DNA from: Fagopyrum homotropicum | Taxonomy: Eukaryota; Streptophyta; Magnoliopsida; Caryophyllales; Polygonaceae | NCBI GenBank assembly: GCA_033239125.1 | Contig: BSWB01000006.1 | Span: forward strand, 114,064,242-114,128,241 | Direction: 5' to 3' | Length of the DNA: 64,000 nt | In this document: positions 10,101 to 20,122 of the stretch, one piece after another | Position numbering within the stretch: position 1 is the stretch's first letter | Layout: each line of letters begins with the position of its first letter | Translations under genes and position numbers: made by a program | Notes under the pieces: model-generated | Seen by the model: the letters and a program-made list of their open reading frames with translations, nothing else | Told to the model about the DNA's origin: nothing | The model's database searches: none

Positions 10101-11525
10101 TTGAGATGATTGCAAAGCCATGGAAGCCTCCTTGAAGTCCCTTGATGATTGCTCACATTCAAGTGGTTGGTGCTGAAAAGACTCAGGAAAATCGGCCCAG
10201 GAGGAAAAATCGGCCGATTTTTCTTGCAGTGGGTCGATATGAGTTTCTGTTTTGGCTGAACTGGCTGAAATTTCAGCACAAGGCCAAAAATCGGCCGATC
10301 TGGACCCTTCAGTCCGATTTTTCTGCCAGTTTCTCCCTTCTTCTAGCACTTCAAACCCAACACTTGGTAGCTCGTCCAATGCATTCAAGGCCTTGATTAC
10401 TTCATTGCTACTCTCCTCAACTCCTTCTTCCATCAAGCTTGAGCTAAGAACCTTCTCAAGTGGATCCTTGAGCAAGATTGAGCTCACAACCTCTCTAGAC
10501 TCCTCTTCTTCAACTATGTTGAATACATCCTCATCAAGGGTTGGCCCTTTCATCATTGTGGACAGCTTGAACTTGATGTTCTCTTCTCCAATGTTGAAGG
10601 AGAGAGTCCCATTCTTGCAATCTACTAGACACCCGGAAGTAGCTAAGAAAGGTCTTCCCAAGATGATAGGAACCGGATAGTCCGCCGGGATGTCCAAAAC
10701 AACGAAGTCTATGGGCACATAGAACTTCCCTAGTTGCACCGGGATGTCTTCCAAGATTCCAACCGGATGAGTGATCGAGCGGTCCGCCATGTAAAGGGTC
10801 ATTTTGACCGGCTTTGGCTCTCCTAGCCCAACCTTGTTGCAAAGTGCAAGCGGGATGATGCTTACACTTGCCCCAAGATCACATAAGGCGTCATACTTCA
10901 CTTGTCCTACTCCGATTGGCACACAAAAGGATCCCGGATCCCTTAGCTTAGGAGGCATCTCCTCCTTCATCATTTGAATCAACTCCGAGCATCTCTTTGT
11001 CATTCTTATCTCCCCATACTCCTCCAACTTCCTTTTGTTGGAGAGTATTTCCTTCAAGAACTTGCCATATGCCGGCATTCCTAAAATGATATCCATGAAC
11101 GGAATGTTAATATGCAATTTAGACATTATTTCAAGGAACTTACCAAAGTGATTGTCCAAGCGAGCTCTTGCTCGTGATTGAGGGAACGGTAGTGGTGGCT
11201 TGTATGGAGGCGGTGCCACATAGGTTGGCTCTACATCCTTGCTCTTGCCTCCATCTCCTTGCAAAGTCTCTTCTTCATTCACCACTTGCTTCCCTTTAGC
11301 ATTCTCCTTGGGCAAATGATCCTTCATGCTTAACCCACTTCTTGTTGTAATAGCCAACACTTGGCCTCTTGGGTTTTCTTCGGTTCTCCCGGGAAGCTTT
11401 CCCGGATCTCTATGTGCTTCACCCGCCTTTTGGAATACTTGTGCTTCCAAAACCTTTTGAGCCTTGGAAATTGAAATCACGGTGCTCTCAAGACCACTCA
11501 ACCTTCCAAGCAATTGCTCAAACAT
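7143..11525 (-). CDS. Athila-like polyprotein: protease, reverse transcriptase, RNase H, integrase (1460 aa)
   Basis: The only long intact pol frame in the window. It makes the enzymes for copying the element RNA and inserting the DNA. Rough residue positions: end of the gag linker 1-130; aspartic protease with [11 protein letters not shown] near 216 and [11 protein letters not shown] near 290; box-bearing linker near 400-450; RT with [11 protein letters not shown] near 633 and the FMDDFSVYG catalytic motif near 736; RNase H from [13 protein letters not shown] near 883 to [10 protein letters not shown] near 947; integrase HHCC zinc region near 1100-1145; catalytic D in GVDFMGPF near 1170, D in ISDEGKHF near 1227 and E in [10 protein letters not shown] near 1260. 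Start: the ATG at 11525 overlaps the gag stop as TGATG, where A has one fused frame. Oddities: FFRPS in the integrase where A has FFWPS, and ISDEGKHF where A has ISDGGKHF. Activity is untested. Confidence 0.92.
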   Translation of the reverse strand: MFEQLLGRLSGLESTVISISKAQKVLEAQVFQKAGEAHRDPGKLPGRTEENPRGQVLAITTRSGLSMKDHLPKENAKGKQVVNEEETLQGDGGKSKDVEPTYVAPPPYKPPLPFPQSRARARLDNHFGKFLEIMSKLHINIPFMDIILGMPAYGKFLKEILSNKRKLEEYGEIRMTKRCSELIQMMKEEMPPKLRDPGSFCVPIGVGQVKYDALCDLGASVSIIPLALCNKVGLGEPKPVKMTLYMADRSITHPVGILEDIPVQLGKFYVPIDFVVLDIPADYPVPIILGRPFLATSGCLVDCKNGTLSFNIGEENIKFKLSTMMKGPTLDEDVFNIVEEEESREVVSSILLKDPLEKVLSSSLMEEGVEESSNEVIKALNALDELPSVGFEVLEEGRNWQKNRTEGSRSADFWPCAEISASSAKTETHIDPLQEKSADFSSWADFPESFQHQPLECEQSSRDFKEASMALQSSQPILYGSSSTEKGPPQLDLKPLPSHLKYAFLGSNSTYPVIVNASLNDDVLDKLLNELKLHRKAIGYTIDDLVGIKPSLCMHKIMMEDNHKPSIEHQRRLNPIMKEVVKKEIIKLLDAGIIYPISDSKWVSPVHVVPKKGGMTVVTNENNELIPTRTVTGWRMCIDYRKLNMASRKDHFPLPFIDQMLERLAQHSHFCYLDGYSGFFQIPIHPDDQERTTFTCPWGTFAYRRMPFGLCNAPATFQRCMMAIFSEYIENIMEVFMDDFSVYGSSFDNCLANLSLVLQRCEETNLVLNWEKCHFMVSEGIVLGHFVSNRGIEVDRAKIETIEKLPPPTSVKGVRSFLGHAGFYWRFIQDFSKISKPLTNLLMKDVEFVFSKDCLEAFCRLKNALISTPIMLPPDWSLPFEIMCDASDVAVGAVLGQRKDGRTHAIYYASKTLDDAQLNYATTEKELLAVVYAFEKFHSYLDGAKVIVYTDHAAIRYLLTKKDAKPRLIRWILLLQEFDLEIRDKKGSENSVADHLSRLPPLELEREDIPIDDSFRDEQLQMVEECLFQVSRGSEPWFADIVNYLVCEELPPGLTYAQRKKLFKDVRHYYWSEPLLFKRGPDGMFRRCIPEDKVESVLRHCHSLPCGGHASAHKTCAKVLQSGFFRPSLFKDVQGFVVACDACQRTGNISRRNEMPLNNIQEVEIFDVWGVDFMGPFPSSCGNLYILLAVDYVSRWVEAIASPTNDAKVVVRFFNRVIFPRFGTPRVIISDEGKHFTNRNFGALLAKYGVTHKVATPYHPQTSGQVEISNREIKGILEKTVSRTRKDWAMKLDDALWAYRTAFKTPIGTTPYKLVYSKSCHLPVEMEHRAYWAIKWLNFDLKEAGEKRLLDINALEEIPLDAYENARIYKERTKRWHDKRLIPKELSEGDLVLLFNSRLRLFPGKLKSRWTGPYVVKKVFPHGAVEIGGDHCGNFKVNGHRLKKYIPEAPVEVIAPLHLD
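10190..10319 (-). promoter_or_regulatory. AATCGG boxes inside the protease-RT linker of B
   Basis: Cores at 10208-10219 (AATCGGCCGATT) and 10289-10300 (AATCGGCCGATC), with half sites at 10190-10195, about 10234-10239 and 10314-10319. They lie within coding sequence and match the boxes in B's own LTRs. The encoded peptide is unlike that of A or E at the same place. Confidence 0.6.
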
Positions 11526-12907
11526 CAATTCGTCCTATCCTTTGGAGGTTGAGTGAATCCGGGTGGAGGTTCTTGTGAAGCTCTTGGTGGTGGAGTTGTG
11601 CTTGTGGAAGCGGGAGGGTTCAAGGCTCCATCCGGGTTAGAGTAGGAAAACCCGGGATGGTTGTGGTTGGGCTGGTAATTGTTGAATTGCCGGTTGTTGT
11701 TGAAGTTCCTTGAGCCTTGGTAGTTGTTGTAGTTGCCCCTTCCCATATAGTTCACATCCTCCTCCTTGGAAGATAAGTTAGCTTGTGGAAGCACTTGAGG
11801 AGTTGCTTGATTCTTCAAAGTTGTAGCACACAACTCCCTCAAGGACTTTAGCTCGTTGTTGATGGCGTCAAGCTTGAAATTGCTCATGGTGACCTCACTC
11901 ACCTCATATGCTCCCGCCTTTCTCCCTTCACTCTTCCTATGGGAGTATTTCTCAATCACTAGAGCTTGTTTCTCCACAAACTCCCACACTTCATCTACAT
12001 GCTTCTCCATAAAAGTCCCACCGGAAAGAGATTGGAGCTTGAATTGGCTATCTTCATCAAGTCCTTTGAAGTAGATCTCCAATAGCTCAATTTTCGGTAT
12101 GCCATGGTGTGGACAATCAAAGAGAAGATCTTTGAACCTCTCCCAAGACTTGAACAAACTCTCTCTATCCTTCATCACGAAGGCATTGATCTTCCCTCTT
12201 AATTCGGTAGTCTTGGAAGGTGGGAAGAACTTAGTCAAAAACTCGGTTGTCATCTCCTCCCAAGTACCAACTCGCCCTTGTGGAATAGATTGATACCAAG
12301 CCAAGGCTTTATCCTTGAGAGAGAAGGAGAAAGCCCTTAGCTTATGGTTGTTGCTCTCCAATCTTGGCGGTCTAAGAGTCTCCATCAAGATCTCATAATT
12401 CATCAAGTGTTGATGAGGAGACTCTCCTTCCATCCCTCCGAATTGATTATGCCGGATCATTTGTAGAAATTGAGGGCGGAGCTCGTAATTATGGGATGCG
12501 GGATCTCCTAAGTTCACACCCGGACGGTGTGCTCTTTGTGCCGGATCCATACGTTGCCCCAGCGTTTGTGGCTCATCCATAGCAATGGGCACAACCCTAA
12601 TGTTGACCGCCGGCTGCGGTTGTGGTGGAGGTGGAGGAGGTTGACGGTTAAGCTCTCTTTGCACGAGAGCTTGTCTAATCTCCTCAATCTCCCTCCTAGT
12701 TGCCTCTTGCCTCTCATTGGCAAGTCTCCTTTCATTCTCCAAAGCTTCATCCCTTATCCTAATTTGCTCTAAGGCTTCATCCAACTCAGCTTGGAGATCT
12801 CTTCCGGCCATCTCTTTTCCCTTTTTAATGCTCTTGGATCTAGATCTAAGGGTTTTCTCCGGTTCGGGATCGAATGGAGCTAAATCCTTGCCACGAGATC
12901 TTTGCAT
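11525..12907 (-). CDS. Athila-like Gag of element B (460 aa)
   Basis: Structural protein of the particle. The frame is open from 12949 but the first ATG is at 12907, behind a splice-acceptor-like TTTTTCAG. The order matches A: basic N terminus, charged helical segment (about residues 45-90), proline run, Retrotrans_gag-like domain around [10 protein letters not shown] and LTKFFPPSK, then an N/G-rich tail ending near PPKDRTN. No zinc knuckle is visible. Compared with A, a one-base loss near 11530 makes a stop that overlaps the pol start (TGATG), so Gag is separate instead of fused. Whether this is a defect or lets ribosomes restart is unknown. It lies directly downstream of a perfect PBS, in the leader of a foreign-subfamily LTR. 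Confidence 0.9.
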   Translation of the reverse strand: MQRSRGKDLAPFDPEPEKTLRSRSKSIKKGKEMAGRDLQAELDEALEQIRIRDEALENERRLANERQEATRREIEEIRQALVQRELNRQPPPPPPQPQPAVNIRVVPIAMDEPQTLGQRMDPAQRAHRPGVNLGDPASHNYELRPQFLQMIRHNQFGGMEGESPHQHLMNYEILMETLRPPRLESNNHKLRAFSFSLKDKALAWYQSIPQGRVGTWEEMTTEFLTKFFPPSKTTELRGKINAFVMKDRESLFKSWERFKDLLFDCPHHGIPKIELLEIYFKGLDEDSQFKLQSLSGGTFMEKHVDEVWEFVEKQALVIEKYSHRKSEGRKAGAYEVSEVTMSNFKLDAINNELKSLRELCATTLKNQATPQVLPQANLSSKEEDVNYMGRGNYNNYQGSRNFNNNRQFNNYQPNHNHPGFSYSNPDGALNPPASTSTTPPPRASQEPPPGFTQPPKDRTN

Positions 12908-13025
12908 ACACCTAAAGAGTAAAAGATGTCCTGAAAAACAAAGACACAAACCAAAAAGAGATCAAAAGCAACAAGAAAGATCTACACTAATAAACAATCA
13001 CAAGATAGACTCAATCTAGACCTAG

Positions 13026-13043
13026 TCCCCGGCAACGGCGCCA
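13026..13043 (-). other. Primer-binding site of B, perfect tRNA-Asp type
   Basis: On the minus strand this reads TGGCGCCGTTGCCGGGGA, the complement of a plant tRNA-Asp 3' end. It is six nt from the LTR end at 13050. Confidence 0.93.
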
Positions 13044-13872
13044 AAAAGTTGTTACGCTAAGAAAGTGTGTACGCAATAAGCCTTAAATTTATACTCGTTA
13101 TATTTCTCCTAACTCCTAGCGCACCCGCAGTGTACGGGACGTTCGTAGTATGGATAGTATTCCGAGGTAGAACACAAAGACTAAGGTGAGATTGATTCGG
13201 TTTATGATTGAGTTTAGTGAAGATCTAGGTTAAGAAAAGAGAGAAATAAAGAAATGAAAATCTCAATTGTTTTTGGTTGGTTTTTAGTGATCAATCAAAG
13301 ATCACAATTCATGAAAAGTAAACAATCAACTAAACTATGAATCAACACAAATAAACAAGCTAAACAAGATATAGATCAAAGAAGGAAAAGACGGATTCTA
13401 GGGGTTGGAAATTCCGGTTATGGCATAGGACTCAAGCTATCTATTCATTCCTTGGGTTGACTATGTTGGGATTAAGTGTTTCTAGATTGGGACCAATCAC
13501 CGGGTAAGTCTCATGATCCACTAGTCCATTCCCTAGGTCTCATCACCGGGTAAGTCTCCAAGAACCTAAGGGACGGAATTCTACACTAACCGGATTGTTA
13601 CCTAGAGATCTTAACCTATCCTTACCGGGTAAGTCTTGGAAAGGGAAGTCTTAAACAACTATCCTAGCACACTTAATCCAATGGCGGCTTATTAGGCTCA
13701 CCACTACCTAAGGTTTGTTATCTTCGGAATCTAAGAGTAAGGATTACCGGGTAAGTCTCTCCTAACACTTAGTTGCTAACATTAGGTCACCCTAGGATAG
13801 ATTTAACTCAACAAACACTTAGGATTTCAACATTCTACAAATCTAAGACAGGATCCATCGAACCAGGGAAAA

Positions 13873-13926
13873 TCACGGTTTGTTCTACCTAAACCACGGC
13901 CGTGGTTAGGCAAGAACTACCCGTGA
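13873..13926 (-). promoter_or_regulatory. CCACGG box triad in the leader of the internal LTR
   Basis: Half site TCACGG 13873-13878, core CCACGGCCGTGG 13894-13905, half site CCGTGA 13921-13926. Both centre spacings are 24 bp. The arms TGTTCTACC and GGCAAGAAC extend the symmetry to about 58 bp. Confidence 0.65.
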
Positions 13927-14507
13927 TTTCTAACAGCAGCTACGTTCATGCACACAAGTCATCCAAAGATAAATCTAAGTCCGTCCTATCATAGCCCCAG
14001 CTATAACCATCCTTTCCTTACCCTAGAACCACATCTATTTAGCCTACAACGTTCATAATAGAAATCGAAACAAACAAACATAAAATCATGACATCCATTT
14101 GCAAGATGATGAAGGAAGAGAGATGAATAAGTGAACTAAAACAAAATCAAGCTGAAAATAGAATTAGAGTAACTCACAATCCTTTCAAAAGAAGGTTCAA
14201 ATGATTCATACAACTCTAGAAATAGAATCCGGAATTCTTCAATACAAAACTATCAAGTGTGGTAATGGTGTGTGTTCTTCTTCTCTTCTTCAATGGAGCT
14301 CTTCTTCTTCCTCTTTGACACTTTCCTTCCTAGAAAGACTTCTTGTTCAAGGAATATTTTTTTGTTAGAGGATAATGGATAATGGAGAGCTGCTCCAAGA
14401 TGCTCCAAGATGCTTTTCTCAGCCAATGAAGGACCACTTTTATAACAAATTTTGCATGAGCTGGCCATGAGAGTCGTGGCACAGCTGTCACAAGAATCTG
14501 GCAAAAT

Positions 14508-14551
14508 CCACGGGTAAAATCACGGCCGTGGAATGTGCCAGTAAACCGTGA
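14508..14551 (-). promoter_or_regulatory. CCACGG boxes upstream of the TATA in the internal LTR
   Basis: Half site 14508-14513, core TCACGGCCGTGG 14520-14531, half site CCGTGA 14546-14551. It lies about 84 bp upstream of the minus-strand TATAAAA, the same distance as in A's LTR. Confidence 0.6.
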
Positions 14552-14882
14552 TTTGCTCCTGAAACTTCGCTTTGGATCATTAAGCTGTGATTTGGTGCAT
14601 GGCTTGTGTTGGCAAGGCTTCATGAGTCCTCCTTAGCCTTTAGCTTGTGTCCTAATGAGTCCGAGGGTGTGTCATCTAGATGAACGATCCTCAAACGTAT
14701 CGTTTTAGCTCCTAAATCTCCCGAAATACCTACAAAGCAACGCACAAGTCCGTGTAGACGTCTATCTCGACAAAGTATGTGAATTGAGTACAAACGTCGT
14801 GAACTAGTGCTAAACTATGCATGAATGAATGAGAAATCTATCTAAATGATTACCTAAAACTAAGCAATAAATCGTGTTATCA

Positions 14883-15347
14883 TCATGCTAACAAATAACC
14901 CCATACTTGCCACTTGCTTGTCCCTAAGCAAGGTCTTTCAAAAGCTTTAAAACTCAAGTTAGGATGAAATATGTGTACCTTCTCAAAGCAAAACTTCTTT
15001 TGGATGAATGTGCCTTCTAAACAATAGATCATTCTCAAACCTTGCTTTAGTTGTTTATAAGACTTTCATACACTTAATCAAAGAGTAAAGAGTAAAGAAA
15101 GCTCATGAATCAATTAAACTTCCATGTAAACATCATAACCTTCAAACATTATCAAAATCAATCATAAGAAACTTCAATTTAGATCACCAAGCCATATAAC
15201 ATTCTTTTGATCTTAAGGACTTTCAAACAAGGTCTAGAATGTGGAAAGGGAAGGAAAACTTTAAGGAATGTGGTGCATGAATCCGGGAAAGTGGATAACT
15301 ACTCTTTTCTTCTTCTCTTGCGGTTTCCGCAACACTTTCAACTTAGC
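14883..15347 (-). other. 3' UTR fragment of another Athila-like element
   Basis: On the minus strand this 465-bp piece ends in a hairpin (14914-14931, TTGCTTAGGGACAAGCAA) and a PPT-like CAAGTATGGGG directly before the LTR at 14882. Its body differs from the 3' UTRs of A and B. It is fused to a truncated AATCGG LTR at 15348. No gene is visible. Confidence 0.75.
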
Positions 15348-16171
15348 GAATCGCAATAAGTTTTAAATTTATACTCGTTATATTTATCCTAACTCCTAGC
15401 GAACCCGCAGTGTACGGGACGTTTGTAGTAGGGATAGTATTTCGAGGTCGAACACAAAGACTAAGGTGAAATCGAGTCAAGCATGGTCAAAGATAGTATA
15501 AATCTAGACTAAGATAAGGTGAGGAACAAAGAAAATGGAAAACACAATGTTTTTGGTTGGTTTTTGTGGTGATCCAACAAAGATCACCAATCAAGCAAGG
15601 TAATAAAACAACTAACAACTCAAGCTAGCAAAACGAACAAGTAACACAAAGCACAAAGTATATAGTCAAGAGAGAAAAGTGGATTCTAGAGGTCAAGATT
15701 TCCGGTTACGACATCGGACTCTAGGTTCTAAAAATTCTTAGGACAAGCTGTGGTGTTTGGGAAAGAATGTTTCACTAATGGAAGCAATTACCGGGTAGGT
15801 CTCTCACTTCACTAATCCCGCATCAAACTCCTATTACCGGGTAGGTCTCAAGGGGTTAGAGTAAGGAATTCCGCACAAACTAGATACTACTTAAGGGTAA
15901 CCTTCTCCTTACCGGGTAAGTCTCGGAATAGGGAAATCTCAAGCAATAATCCTAGCACACTCGATCCAATAGCGGCTTATGAGGCTCGCTACTACCTAGA
16001 ATTCATCTTCTAAGGTATCTAAGATCGGAAATCATCGGGTAGATCTCTTCCCTCACTTAGGTTGATAGCATTAGGTGATCCTAAGCTAAATTAGGCTTAA
16101 TAAACACTAGGATTTAACAACCTAACACCCCAATCATACAGATTCATCAATTAAAGAGCAACAGAAAAATA

Positions 16172-16225
16172 AATTGGGCTGTTCTACACTAAATCGGCCG
16201 ATCTATCATGAAGAACAGGGCGATT
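16172..16225 (-). promoter_or_regulatory. AATCGG box triad in the leader of B's 5' LTR
   Basis: Half site 16172-16177 (mutated to AATTGG), core AATCGGCCGATC 16192-16203, half site 16220-16225. Same layout as 4331-4384. Confidence 0.58.
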
Positions 16226-16769
16226 TTTCTAACTGGGTTGGGTTTCGTGCATACAAATCATCCAAAACTAACATATAAGTCCATTCTATCCTCACCCTAG
16301 CCATAACCATCAATCCGTCACTCTAGAATCACAATAAACTAGCCAATAATATGCATACCAAGATCCAAAATCATCAAACAAGCATACATGGTGTTCATAG
16401 ATGGATAATGAAAGATAAACAAGCAAAATCAATAAATCCTAGCTGAATCTCAGTTGTAGCAAGACTTACAAACTCTTAAATGAAGATTCAAAACGTTCCT
16501 AACAACTCTTGCAATAGTTCTTCAATCCAAGATTACAAAAATCACTCAAAAGTCACTCAAAACTCTTAAAAATGGTGTTCTTCTTCTTCCTTCAATCCTT
16601 GAGAGATTTTCTTCTTCTCTAATCTTTTCCCCCAAATTGGTGAGCTGTGAATGAGAGTGTGGGAGAGGAGAGATCAGCAACAACCTGTAGGACCACTTAT
16701 ATTCTCCACCAAGAGCAAGGACGGACAAGAGATCGTGGGACACATGGCTTAAGCTGTCAAAGGCCCAAA

Positions 16770-16821
16770 AATCGACCCAGTAGGAGAAAATCGGCCGATT
16801 TAGCTGCTAGTTGGTCCGATT
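16770..16821 (-). promoter_or_regulatory. AATCGG box triad upstream of the TATA in B's 5' LTR
   Basis: Half site 16770-16775, core AATCGGCCGATT 16789-16800, half site 16816-16821. Same layout as 4929-4980. Confidence 0.6.
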
Positions 16822-17152
16822 TTCTTCAGCAGAAACATGCTATGATCGTCTAGCCATGAGTTGCTCCATTGCTTGCACCAATAGTGGTCTTTGTGTCCTT
16901 TGTTGCTCCAATTATGCTCCTCCAAAACTTTGGATGTGTACCATCATGAGGCTTGGCCCTCTAATGTATCGGTTAATGTCCAAAAGACCCCCGAAATACC
17001 TACAAAGCAACTCACAAGTCCGTGTAGACGTCTATCTCAACAAAATACGTGATTTGAGTGCAAACATCGTGAATTAGTACTAAACCGTGCATGAATGAGT
17101 GAGAAATCTATCTAAATGATTACCTAAACCTAAGTCATAAATCGTGTTATCA

Positions 17153-17157
17153 GGATT
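17153..17157. repeat. Target-site duplication of B, right copy (GGATT)
   Basis: Repeats 3478-3482. Removing B plus one copy brings the polyprotein of A back into one frame. Confidence 0.95.
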
Positions 17158-20122
17158 CATCTCAACCAACGTTATTTGGATCGTCTCCACTCGATAAAGG
17201 TCCACCTAAACTTGAACTCAAACCCCTCCCCTCTCATTTAAAGTATGCATTCCTTGGTGATAATTCTACATATCCGGTGATTGTGAATGCATGCTTGAAT
17301 AATGATGAACTTGCTAAGCTGTTGCATGAGCTAAGATTGCATAGGAAAGCCATTGGCTATACTATTGATGATTTATTTGGCATTAAACCCTCTTTGTGCA
17401 TGCATAAGATATTAATGGAAGATAACCATAAACCCTCTATCGAACATCAAAGAAGATTGAATCCTATAATGAAAGAGGTAGTCAAGAAAGAGATCATTAA
17501 GTTGCTAGATGCGGGAATTATCTACCCTATCTCAGATAGTAAGTGGGTTAGTCCCGTTCATGTAGTTCCTAAGAAGGGTGGGATGACCGTAGTGACTAAT
17601 GAGAACAATGAACTAATCCCAACTAGGACGGTTACGGGATGGAGGATGTGTATTGACTATAGGAAGTTGAACATGGCCTCTAGGAAAGATCACTTCCCCC
17701 TTCCCTTCATTGACCAAATGCTAGAGAGATTAGCTCAACATTCTCATTTTGCTACTTAGATGGTTATAGTGGATTCTTCCAAATCCCTATCCACCCCGAT
17801 GACCAAGAGAAAACCACATTTACATGTCCATGGGGAACTTTTGCATATAGGAGAATGCCATTTGGGTTGTGTAATGCACCTGCCACCTTCCAAAGGTGTA
17901 TGATGGCTATCTTTTCGGAATACATTGAGAATATCATGGAAGTGTTTATGGATGATTTTTCTGTTTATGGTTCTTCCTTTGATAATTGCTTAGCTAACTT
18001 GTCATTAGTATTGAAAAGATGTGAGGAGACAAATCTTGTCTTAAATTGGGAAAAATGCCACTTCATGGTAAGTGAAGGTATTGTGTTGGGACACTTGGTG
18101 TCCAACCGTGGCATTGAGGTTGATAGGGCCAAGATTGAAACGATAGAGAAGTTGCCACCACCTACCTCGGTGAAAGGTGTAAGGAGTTTCTTAGGGCATG
18201 CCGGTTTCTACCGGAGGTTTATTAAAGACTTCTCTAAAATTTTTAAGCCTCTTACTAACCTACTAATGAAGGATGTTGAGTTTGTTTTCTCCAAGGATTG
18301 CCTTGAGGCTTTTTGTAGGTTGAAGAACGCCTTGATCTCCGCACCTATCATGCAACCTCCGGATTGGAGTTTACCGTTTGAGATCATGTGTGATGCAAGT
18401 GATGTAGCCGTTGGGGCTGTTTTGGGGCAAAGGAAATATGGGCGCACACATGCCATTTATTATGCTAGCAAGACGCTAGATGATGCCCAACTCAATTATG
18501 CCACCACCGAGAAGGAGTTACTAGCGGTTGTGTATGCATTTGAGAAGTTCCGCTCATATCTTGTTAGAGCGAAGGTTATTGTGTATACGGATCATGCTAC
18601 GATCCGTTATCTACTTACCAAGAAGGATGCCAAACCTAGGTTGATTCGGTGGATTCTTCTTCTTCAAGAGTTTGATTTGGAAATCCGGGACAAGAAGGGG
18701 TCCGAGAACTCTGTGGCGGATCACCTTAGTAGACTCCCACCATTGGAGCTTGAGAGAGATGACATCCCGATTGATGACTCATTCCGGGATGAGCAATTGC
18801 AAATGGTGGAGGAGTGCTTGTTCCAAGTGTCTAGAGGAAGCGAGCCATGGTATGCCGACATTGTGAACTATCTTGTGTGTGAGGAAGTGCCTCCCGGATT
18901 GACATATACCCAAAGAAAGAAGTTCTTCAAAGATGTGAGGCACTACTATTGGAGTGAACCACTTTTTCTCAAGAGAGGGCCGGATGGAATGTTTAGAAGA
19001 TGCATACCGGAGGATGAGGTGGAGAGTGTGATCCGCCATTGTCACTCCTTGCCATGTGGAGGGCATGCGAGCTCACACAAAACATGTGCGAAGGTGTTGC
19101 AATCGGGCTTCTTTTGGCCAAGTTTGTTCAAGGATGTGCAAGGCTTTGTGGTAGCTTGTGATGCTTGCCAAAGGACGGGCAACATCTCAAGGAGGAATGA
19201 GATGCCCTTGAACAACATACAAGAAGTGGAGATATTTGATGTGTGGGGTGTGGACTTCATGGGACCATTCCCTTCTTCATGTGGTAACCTCTACATCCTA
19301 TTGGCGGTTGACTATGTTTCAAGATGGGTGGAGGCAATCGCCTCTCCTACAAATGATGCCAAGGTGGTGGTGCGGTTCTTCAACAGGGTGATCTTCCCTA
19401 GGTTTGGAACACCAAGGGTGATCATAAGTGATGGAGGGAAGCATTTCACTAATAGGAACTTTGGGGCACTTTTGGCTAAGTATGGGGTGACTCATAAGGT
19501 GGCAACACCTTACCATCCCCAAACTAGTGGCCAAGTGGAGATCTCCAACCGGGAGATAAAGGGAATTCTTGAGAAGACGGTCTCTAGGACGAGAAAGGAT
19601 TGGGCTATGAAGCTCGATGATGCCTTGTGGGCATATAGAACCGCCTTCAAGACACCTATTGGCACCACTCCTTACAAGTTGGTCTATGGCAAGTCATGCC
19701 ACCTTCCGGTAGAAATGGAGCATAGAGCTTATTGGGCCATTAAGTGGCTAAATTTTGACCTCAAGGAGGCCGGAGAGAAGAGGTTGCTTGATATGAACGC
19801 CCTTGAGGAGATCCGGTTGGATGCTTATGAGAATGCCTGGATCTACAAGGAAAGGACCAAACGGTGGCATGACAAGCGCCTCATTCCGAAAGAGTTGAGA
19901 GAAGGCGACCTTGTCCTTCTTTTCAACTCAAGGCTGCGGCTTTTCCCCGGGAAGCTAAAATCAAGATGGACCGGGCCATATGTGGTGAAGAAGATCTTCC
20001 CCCATGGAGCTATTGAGATAGGAGGGGAGCATTGTGGAGATTTCAAGGTGAACGGGCACCGGTTAAAGAAGTACATCCCGGGAGCTCCGGTGGTTATGAT
20101 TGCCCCACTTCACCTAGAATGA
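17158..20122 (+). pseudogene. Element A RT, RNase H and integrase, one frameshift
   Basis: Second half of A's polyprotein, restarting right after B. The RT N-terminal part ([21 protein letters not shown] near 17640-17670) stays open to a stop at 17757. A one-base loss in a T run near 17745-17750 (four Ts where B has five) breaks the frame within RT. The frame resumes as the [10 protein letters not shown] region and stays open to 20122. It carries the [11 protein letters not shown] motif near 17945-17972, RNase H with [13 protein letters not shown] and [10 protein letters not shown], the integrase HHCC region, and D, D, E in [16 protein letters not shown] and [10 protein letters not shown]. 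It ends at the same position as B's pol. Apart from the shift and B it looks young. Close relative of B, so the lineage call is firm. Confidence 0.92.

Larger units (their letters stand above)
13050..14882 (-). repeat. Internal LTR of CCACGG type inside B
   Basis: Complete LTR (TGTTACGC...TTATCA as read on plus), 1833 bp. It is related to A's LTR at 21780-23606 and not to B's outer LTRs. It contains box triads at 13873-13926 and 14508-14551, TATAAAA at 14444-14438 on the minus strand, four GAGACTTACCCGGT motifs and the U5 hairpin. It abuts the PBS, so it serves as 5' LTR for gag-pol of a different subfamily. Confidence 0.92.
3483..17152 (-). mobile_element. Athila-like element B, composite, inserted antisense in A
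   Basis: A 13.7-kb minus-strand Ty3/gypsy insertion bounded by 5-bp duplications. On its own strand the order is: AATCGG-type LTR (17152-15348, lacking its last about 24 bp and any PBS), a 465-bp 3' UTR fragment of another element (15347-14883), a complete CCACGG-type LTR (14882-13050), a perfect PBS, gag, pol, 3' UTR, and an AATCGG-type LTR (5311-3483). The outer LTRs match each other closely while the LTR next to the PBS belongs to another subfamily. The element is therefore recombinant or rearranged after insertion. Its pol frame is intact, so it is young. Confidence 0.9.
15348..17152 (-). repeat. 5' LTR of B, AATCGG type, lacking its U5 terminus
   Basis: Matches 3507-5311 with about 15 differences by eye, 12 of them transitions. 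The terminal 24 bp (TGTTACGC...) present in the left copy are missing at the junction near 15347, and no PBS follows. Box triads are at 16172-16225 (core 16192-16203) and 16770-16821 (core 16789-16800). Confidence 0.93.

Noticed and set aside
10252..10680. 142-residue open frame on plus
   Set aside because: It is the antisense shadow of B's protease and linker, whose minus-strand frame is clearly real.
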